Origin: Lachnospiraceae bacterium UBA7179
Lineage (GTDB): Bacteria; Bacillota; Clostridia; Lachnospirales; Lachnospiraceae
Direction: 5' to 3'
Length of the DNA: 64,000 nt
Assembly: GCA_002491195.1 (NCBI GenBank)
Contig: DKVL01000071.1
Span: 27,504-91,503 of the forward strand
Shown here: positions 59,534-64,000 of the stretch, piece after piece
Layout: each line of letters starts with the position of its first letter
Position numbering within the stretch: position 1 is the first letter of the stretch
Translations under genes and position numbers: made by a program
The notes under the pieces: generated by a model
Databases searched by the model: none
Told to the model about the DNA's origin: nothing
Seen by the model: only the letters and a program-made list of their open reading frames with translations

Positions 59534-60601
59534 TTAGCGTTTTTCTCTTAAAGTAACAGCTTTTGCCGCCTGTCGACGTCTGTCCTCCTCAAGCGCAGCA
59601 TAATGCTTTCTGGTGGTATTTACATCCTTGTGCCCTAATACATCCGCCACAAGATAAATATCACCAGTTTCCCTATAAAGAGTAGTGCCATATGTGCTTC
59701 TCAATTTGTGAGGTGTGATTCTTTTCAGTGATGTAACGACAGAAGCATACTTTTTGACCAGATTTTCCACAGCGCGCACTGTAATTCGTTTATTTTGCAT
59801 AGATAAGAACAGGGCATCCTCATGTCCTTGAACGGGTGTCATTTTTGTACGCTGCTCAAGATAGTCAAGAAGTGCAGTTTCGACTTCCTCGCCAAAGTAT
59901 ACAACAGCTTCATATCCGCCTTTGCGCCGTATTTTAAGGCCATTATTTTTAAAGTCTACATCCTGTATATCAATACCAACACACTCAGACACACGGATTC
60001 CTGTACCAAGCATCAATGTGAGCAGTGCAGTATCCCTAAGTTTATTTTTTTCGTGATACTGCAATTGTTTTTGAGTAAGATTTTCCCCTGTCTCAACTGT
60101 ATCGAGCAATATGGCCACCTCATCAGGATCCAGCCTGACAATTTCTTTTTCGTGCAGTTTAGGCATTTGGACAAGAGCAGCAGGATTTTTTTCAATCATT
60201 TCATTTCTGAAAAAGTAGTTGTAAAAACTTCTCAGAGAAGCAAGCTTTCTCGCTTTGCCACGCTCATCATTCATATATTCTTTACCGTCCTTGATATAAT
60301 AGGTACAGTACTCTAAATATTCCTCAATATCCAGCCTTGTAACCAGATCAAGGATTTCAAGCCGATATTCCTTAATTGGTGTTTTCCTGAAAACAGGATT
60401 GTTATCATGAAGGTATTCAAAAAATACTCGTATATCATATGCATACGCAACTCTTGTCCTGCTCGATATATATTCCTGCATCCCTCTGAAATATTGCCCG
60501 CAAAAGGATGGAAGAGTCTCGAGTAGTTCTCTCAGGTGCAATATATTTTTTTTATTTACTTCATCGTGATAGGTTGTCTTATTTACTTTCTCCACTTGCA
60601 C
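59534..60601 (-). CDS. Tyrosine recombinase (XerC/XerD family)
   Basis: The 355-residue protein has an N-terminal SAM-like core-binding domain (EYISSRTRVAYAYDIRVFFEY) and a catalytic domain with Arg in LGTGIRVSECVGIDI, His-Arg in TPHKLRSTYGTTLY, His in LGHKDVNTT and the nucleophile Tyr in RKHYAA: the complete R-H-R-H-Y set plus Lys in IRRKGG. It acts in site-specific recombination, perhaps dimer resolution. The position next to lexA and the lack of other mobile genes suggest a housekeeping enzyme rather than an integrase. GTG 60601 (AAGGAG three bases away) or GTG 60595 may start it. Confidence 0.92.
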   Translation of the reverse strand: MQVEKVNKTTYHDEVNKKNILHLRELLETLPSFCGQYFRGMQEYISSRTRVAYAYDIRVFFEYLHDNNPVFRKTPIKEYRLEILDLVTRLDIEEYLEYCTYYIKDGKEYMNDERGKARKLASLRSFYNYFFRNEMIEKNPAALVQMPKLHEKEIVRLDPDEVAILLDTVETGENLTQKQLQYHEKNKLRDTALLTLMLGTGIRVSECVGIDIQDVDFKNNGLKIRRKGGYEAVVYFGEEVETALLDYLEQRTKMTPVQGHEDALFLSMQNKRITVRAVENLVKKYASVVTSLKRITPHKLRSTYGTTLYRETGDIYLVADVLGHKDVNTTRKHYAALEEDRRRQAAKAVTLREKR

Positions 60602-60653
60602 AAACTCCTTTTATATAATTCATAAAACTTTTGTATAAATATTTTCAACAATA

Positions 60654-60662
60654 TGCTATAAT
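60654..60662 (+). promoter_or_regulatory. Extended -10 promoter of the AI-2E family gene
   Basis: TGC-TATAAT lies 66 bases before the start; the -35 region is weak. Confidence 0.5.
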
Positions 60663-60727
60663 CATTTTATAACATTTTACAAAATAATTCCAATAAAAAA
60701 TTGGATAGGATAGGAGATTCATCAAAA

Positions 60728-62125
60728 ATGAAAAATAATAAAGATTATATCAAATGGGGGCTTACAGCTTTTTTTGTGGTTCTTGGAGGATTTGTAAGCT
60801 ATTATGCGATTTTTCATATTGACAGCCTTTCATCAACGATAAAAAATCTTTTTGCTATTTTAATGCCTATTATAGACGGATTCATTCTTGCGTATTTACT
60901 TGCCCCGCTCGTAAATGCAACAGAACGTGTTATAACAACTCCATTTTTTATACTGATCAAAAAGGAGGATAAGAAAAACCCAAAGCGTTTTCTATCCATC
61001 ATTATTACGGACGTATTAGTTTTGTGGGCCTTGTATGCTTTTTTCTCCGTTGTCATTCCTCAGATTGCGAATAGCATCAAAACTATATTAGAACAATTTC
61101 CTAATTATATCAATACATTGAGTTTATGGATTTCAAAGCTATTAAATGATAATCCCGAGTTTCAAAAAAGTGTTACAGAGTTTTTAAACCAGTCCTCTAT
61201 GGATTTTACAACCGTGATCAACACCAGGGTGCTTCCTCAGTTAAACAGTATTAACAATGTTACAGAGATGTTATCACAGTTTAGTGGTATCATTAATGTA
61301 ATTACATCTGTTTCGATGAGTGTTTATTCTGTACTCAAGGAACTATGGAATTTGGTGATTGGATTTATTATATCAATTTATTTATTAGCAAGTAAAGAAT
61401 TATTTGCCGCGCAGGCCAAAAAAGTTGTATATGCTTTTTGTTCTGTTAATCGCGCAAACCGTTTCATCAGCAATGTTCGCTTTGCAAATAAAACTTTTGG
61501 TGGATTCTTTATCGGAAAAATATTAGACTCAATCATTATTGGTGTGCTTTGCTTTGCTGTGACCAGTATACTCGGAACACCGTTTTGCGTATTGATCAGC
61601 GTGATCATTGGCGTTACAAATATCATTCCGTTTTTTGGACCTTTTTTGGGCGCAATCCCGTCTACGTTGCTCATTCTTTTTATTGATCCGTTACAGGCTC
61701 TTTATTTTGTAATATTTGTTATCATACTCCAACAGGTTGACGGAAATATTATAGGACCTAAAATTCTAGGCAGTTCGACTGGATTATCAAGTTTCTGGGT
61801 GATTTTTTCCATTACATTATTTGGAGGCATCTGGGGAATCGTAGGAATGATCGTCGGTGTGCCTATATTTGCCATATTGTTTGCCTTTATGAAATCTTTG
61901 ATCGAAACAAGACTATCTGCAAGAAATCTATCATCGGAGACCAAAAGGTATCTACGATTGTTATATATTGATGCAGATTCAAGTGAATTTGTTGAGTTTC
62001 CCGAAAATGCCAAGAAACCTTTTGCAGATATCACACAGATCTTAGTCAAAGGACACGAAAGGCTTAAAGCGAATCAGGAAACCAAAGAAGTCAAGACAGA
62101 TAAAAAACAGGATGAGGATAATTAA
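60728..62125 (+). CDS. AI-2E family transporter (YdiK/PerM-like)
   Basis: The 465-residue protein has about eight membrane segments with a large extracytoplasmic loop between the third and fourth (about 100-200), the family-specific IGKILDSIIIGVLCF, NIIPFFGPFLGAIPST and LQQVDGNIIGPKILGSSTGLS segments, and a charged cytosolic tail ending KTDKKQDEDN. Despite the name, substrates are uncertain: members include AI-2 exporters and Na+/H+ antiporters. The start at 60728 has AGGAG 11 bases before; TTG 60701 is less likely. Confidence 0.93.
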   Translation: MKNNKDYIKWGLTAFFVVLGGFVSYYAIFHIDSLSSTIKNLFAILMPIIDGFILAYLLAPLVNATERVITTPFFILIKKEDKKNPKRFLSIIITDVLVLWALYAFFSVVIPQIANSIKTILEQFPNYINTLSLWISKLLNDNPEFQKSVTEFLNQSSMDFTTVINTRVLPQLNSINNVTEMLSQFSGIINVITSVSMSVYSVLKELWNLVIGFIISIYLLASKELFAAQAKKVVYAFCSVNRANRFISNVRFANKTFGGFFIGKILDSIIIGVLCFAVTSILGTPFCVLISVIIGVTNIIPFFGPFLGAIPSTLLILFIDPLQALYFVIFVIILQQVDGNIIGPKILGSSTGLSSFWVIFSITLFGGIWGIVGMIVGVPIFAILFAFMKSLIETRLSARNLSSETKRYLRLLYIDADSSEFVEFPENAKKPFADITQILVKGHERLKANQETKEVKTDKKQDEDN

Positions 62126-62131
62126 AGTATT

Positions 62132-62176
62132 TTTAAGCACACCTGCACAACAAATTATTGTACAGGTGTGCTTAAA
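62132..62176. terminator. Inverted repeat after the AI-2E family gene
   Basis: TTTAAGCACACCTG (62132-62145) is the exact complement of CAGGTGTGCTTAAA (62163-62176), a 14-bp stem with a 17-base loop. U-tracts are weak on both sides, so termination efficiency is uncertain. Confidence 0.6.
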
Positions 62177-62273
62177 TAATTCAGATAAAATTTTAGCATA
62201 GAATTTGAAAAGCGAACCTAACTATTCGTTAAAGTATTCTTTTGCGAATAACTAGATGTCACTTCTATTTCTA

Positions 62274-62311
62274 CCAAAACTTCAACTATATTAATCTGGT
62301 TGAAGTTTTGG
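62274..62311. terminator. Inverted repeat after the leftward array
   Basis: CCAAAACTTCAAC (62274-62286) pairs perfectly with GTTGAAGTTTTGG (62299-62311) over 12 bases, seven bases beyond the stop of the last leftward gene. The T-run inside the arm may serve as U-tract. Confidence 0.6.
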
Positions 62312-62318
62312 CAGCCAG

Positions 62319-62594
62319 CTAAAGACCTTGTTCAAGTGACTGCAAATCAGCATACACTGCAGACCAATGATAGATACCTTTCCATTTAGACAAAACAGCC
62401 CACACCAGTTCATTATTTTCTTCATCAATGATTTCGCCAACATAAGTGCCATAATATTGAAACATCCGGCGGGGCAATTCATACGCTGAAAAGTTTGTTT
62501 TGGACAGCTTGATCTCGGATAAAATTTCACAGTGATGTTGTTTTAAAAATTGTAATTCTTCCTCTGTATAATCTGTATCGAACTGGAATCTCAT
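62319..62594 (-). CDS. Small acidic protein of unknown function in immunity-like array
   Basis: The 91-residue product begins MRFQFDTDYTEEELQFLKQH and ends VYADLQSLEQGL; it is soluble, acidic, and has no recognised domain. AAAGGGA precedes its ATG at 62594. It lies 12 bases after the Imm1-like gene on the same strand, so it is likely the last gene of the array and possibly another immunity factor, an inference from position only. Confidence 0.7.
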   Translation of the reverse strand: MRFQFDTDYTEEELQFLKQHHCEILSEIKLSKTNFSAYELPRRMFQYYGTYVGEIIDEENNELVWAVLSKWKGIYHWSAVYADLQSLEQGL

Positions 62595-62606
62595 TATGTT
62601 CCCTTT

Positions 62607-63014
62607 CTAGTTGTCCGACGAAGCCTCTTCCCATAATTCCTGCCATTGGATACATTCCGGGCGTTTCATAGAGTCAAAAAATTCTTCCATACATTTCAGT
62701 GCAGCTTCCAGAGACACAATCGTATCTCCTGGTGCAGTCCATTCATCATCCCCATGACCTGTAAGAAACGTTATCTCCTGATCGAAATCACTGTACGACT
62801 GCCAGACACACCCATCTTGATTCAAATAATAATGGACACAGGCATACGGTCCTTTCACGAGGAGCGTCAAAAACGGATATTCATCATCAGCCGCCCCGAT
62901 CCAAATCTCATCGCCTTCCGGAAATTCCGAACCGCGTCTGATTATATTGGTAATCTCTTCTTTGCTGTTACAGATCACCCTTTTACTACAATTCGCTTCA
63001 CAAACAACAATCAT
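62607..63014 (-). CDS. Imm1-like immunity protein, copy 1
   Basis: The 135-residue protein has the Imm1-type layout: FPEGDEIWIGAADDEYPFLT, LLVKGPYACVHYY, EWTAPGDTIVSLEAALKCMEEFF and the ending RPECIQWQELWEEA. Imm1 proteins neutralise toxin domains of polymorphic secretion systems. It shares most of its C-terminal 95 residues with the partial gene at the right edge. The start at 63014 has GGAG upstream; the longer in-frame reading runs into a region without a site. Confidence 0.78.
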   Translation of the reverse strand: MIVVCEANCSKRVICNSKEEITNIIRRGSEFPEGDEIWIGAADDEYPFLTLLVKGPYACVHYYLNQDGCVWQSYSDFDQEITFLTGHGDDEWTAPGDTIVSLEAALKCMEEFFDSMKRPECIQWQELWEEASSDN

Positions 63015-63115
63015 ATTAAATCTCCGCTTTCTTTTAAATTTGCATATATTTGAAAAATCATAAAAGTATTTTTCGACCATATTCCATTCTGACGCATAGC
63101 ACGAGCTCTTTCTCA

Positions 63116-63475
63116 TTAATCTAATTCCATAAAAGTATCGTACTCATCATAATATTGAATAGCTTTCAGGATTTTTTTGTTTGAAATATCCTCATCCTCG
63201 TCGACGGCTGCAGAGATCACATCCTGAAGTAGTTCATCCCTGTAAACAAACTCAAGGTTATTTTGTACTGCAAACTCAGGGAGTTGTTCTGTGTCATCCT
63301 CATCATCAATCTCTGGATATGGAAGCACATAACATTCAGAACTTAATTTTATTTTGATGTTTTTGGCATATAAACACCACCCATCCTCTTTATAAAAAGC
63401 GCTGTCACCATCTTTCAGATACATCTCTTTTATTTCATTGATAACTTCTTCAAATAAATACTTTGTTTTTTTCAT
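63116..63475 (-). CDS. Acidic protein of unknown function in immunity-like array
   Basis: The 119-residue protein starts MKKTKYLFEEVINEIKEMYL and ends IQYYDEYDTFMELD, with a very acidic middle (PEIDDEDDTEQLP) and DEDEDISNKKILKA. No known domain is recognised. The start at 63475 was chosen over an upstream ATG at 63508 because GAGAGG is closer. It lies between two Imm1-like genes and may be an immunity factor for a different toxin. Confidence 0.72.
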   Translation of the reverse strand: MKKTKYLFEEVINEIKEMYLKDGDSAFYKEDGWCLYAKNIKIKLSSECYVLPYPEIDDEDDTEQLPEFAVQNNLEFVYRDELLQDVISAAVDEDEDISNKKILKAIQYYDEYDTFMELD

Positions 63476-63485
63476 TGCCGACCTC

Positions 63486-63631
63486 TCATATATTGGTATA
63501 CATCCCATTCGTTAATCATTTTTAACATTGTCTATCTATCATATATTGGCATACTTACCAATCGTTAATCATTATTAACATTGTCTATCTATCACATATC
63601 TTGGCATATTACCAATCATTAATCATTTATA
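63486..63631 (-). repeat. 53-bp tandem repeat (about 2.7 copies) in the array
   Basis: Copies begin at 63486, 63539 and 63592 (the last partial), each starting TCATATATTGG or TCACATATCTTGG and containing GTTAATCAT and AACATTGTCTATCTA. The repeat lies upstream of the 63475 gene, in its leader. No other gene is visible in 63509-63703. Confidence 0.8.
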
Positions 63632-63703
63632 AGTTACTTTCCTGCAAAATGATACACTTGAATCCTCAGTTAATACACTTCACGCATTGTCTTTCATTCC
63701 ATT

Positions 63704-64000
63704 CTACAATTCATCCCATTCGATACATTCAGGGCATTCCATGGTATCCAAAAATTCTTCCATGCACTTGACTGCTTGCTTCAAAGATATGATCGTGTCC
63801 TCTGGAGCTGTCCACTCCTCACCACCGGCAAGGAATACCACCTCTTCATCAAAATCACCTCCGCATGACTGCAATACATCTCCCTCATCCTCAAAATAGT
63901 GAACGCAGGCATATTTTCCTTTCACAAGTATATTGAGACATGGATATTCCTCTTCGTCACCACTGATCCATATTTCATCTCCTCGTATAATAAGTTTATA
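63704..64000 (-). CDS. Imm1-like immunity protein, copy 2 (5' end beyond window)
   Basis: The frame is open from the window edge to the TAG at 63704. The visible 98 residues contain RGDEIWISGDEEEYPCLNIL, KGKYACVHYF, EWTAPEDTIISLKQAVKCME and PECIEWDEL, strongly alike copy 1 (shared GDEIWI, YACVHY, EWTAP.DTI.SL, KCMEEF, PECI.W). The start must lie to the right of 64000. It is a paralog produced by duplication within the array. Confidence 0.8.
   Translation of the reverse strand, partial: YKLIIRGDEIWISGDEEEYPCLNILVKGKYACVHYFEDEGDVLQSCGGDFDEEVVFLAGGEEWTAPEDTIISLKQAVKCMEEFLDTMECPECIEWDEL

Noticed and set aside
62291..62530. 79-codon minus-strand frame overlapping the 62319-62594 gene
   Set aside because: Different frame of the same strand without a ribosome binding site; the 91-residue frame has AAAGGGA before its ATG.
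63486..63631. CRISPR array
   Set aside because: The 53-bp units are contiguous with no spacers and no cas genes are near.
1..64000. tRNA, rRNA, insertion sequence or prophage
   Set aside because: No intergenic gap contains a tRNA-like cloverleaf, and no transposase or phage structural gene is seen.

Overview
The window looks like chromosomal core DNA of a low-to-mid GC, Gram-positive clostridial bacterium, most likely of the family Lachnospiraceae. The basis is its gene content and synteny (rpmB / Asp23 / fakA / recG; rsmD-coaD-ylbJ; radical SAM pair-rng-rplU-prp-rpmA-obgE-yhbY-nadD-yqeK-rsfS; lexA divergent from a yneA-like gene), strong AGGAGG ribosome binding sites, frequent GTG/TTG starts, an L27 with the Prp-cleaved N-terminal extension, and endospore-linked genes (gerW, ylbJ). 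No rRNA, tRNA, CRISPR array, insertion sequence or prophage was seen.

Layout. 1-4.9 kb: a 5'-truncated large protein, lipoproteins and small membrane proteins (YdcF, HdeD-like). 4.9-8.7 kb: a branched-chain amino acid operon, ilvB, two consecutive regulatory subunit genes, then ilvC. 8.9-16 kb: ruvAB, zapA, a U32 tRNA/rRNA-modification type protein, and one 935-residue protein fusing a SEDS glycosyltransferase to a penicillin-binding transpeptidase. 16-20.6 kb: a CheX-like/CheY-like pair, a Nudix hydrolase, DUF2953 and GerW, a 46-residue membrane peptide and a coiled-coil protein ending in an HPD motif. 20.7-27.2 kb: rpmB, asp23, fakA, recG, a DegV (FakB-type) protein and pta. 27.6-35.7 kb: a type IIA topoisomerase pair whose A subunit lacks the GyrA box, rsmD, coaD, a coiled-coil protein, an amidase and ylbJ. 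35.8-42.8 kb: pseudouridine synthases, YgiQ, an SMI1/KNR4 protein, an SDR enzyme and recU. 42.8-46.7 kb: hisZ-hisG-hisD-hisB behind a strong promoter. 46.7-48.4 kb: a secreted GH25 lysozyme with wall-binding repeats. 48.5-58.1 kb: the ribosome/RNA cluster, with a CapA-like lipoprotein inserted between rng and the L21 leader. 58.3-62.1 kb: lexA, its divergent SOS target, a tyrosine recombinase and an AI-2E family transporter. 62.3-64 kb: a leftward array of small acidic genes, two of them Imm1-like paralogs, separated by a 53-bp tandem repeat; this resembles an immunity-gene cassette whose upstream part lies beyond the window.

How it works together. Genome maintenance is spread through the window (ruvAB, recG, recU, topoisomerase, lexA), and LexA-type boxes are visible both between lexA and yneA and, as a candidate, upstream of ruvAB, so an SOS circuit controlling repair and division can be read from the sequence. 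Cell wall growth and remodelling (SEDS-PBP fusion, amidase, GH25 lysozyme, YneA-like LysM protein) and ribosome assembly (L21, L27, L28, Prp, Obg, YhbY, RsfS, RsmD, pseudouridine synthases) are the other main themes. The items most deserving a second look are the SEDS-PBP fusion, the paired overlapping LexA operators, the candidate ruvAB operator nested in a hairpin, the doubled AHAS regulatory subunits and the Imm1-like array.
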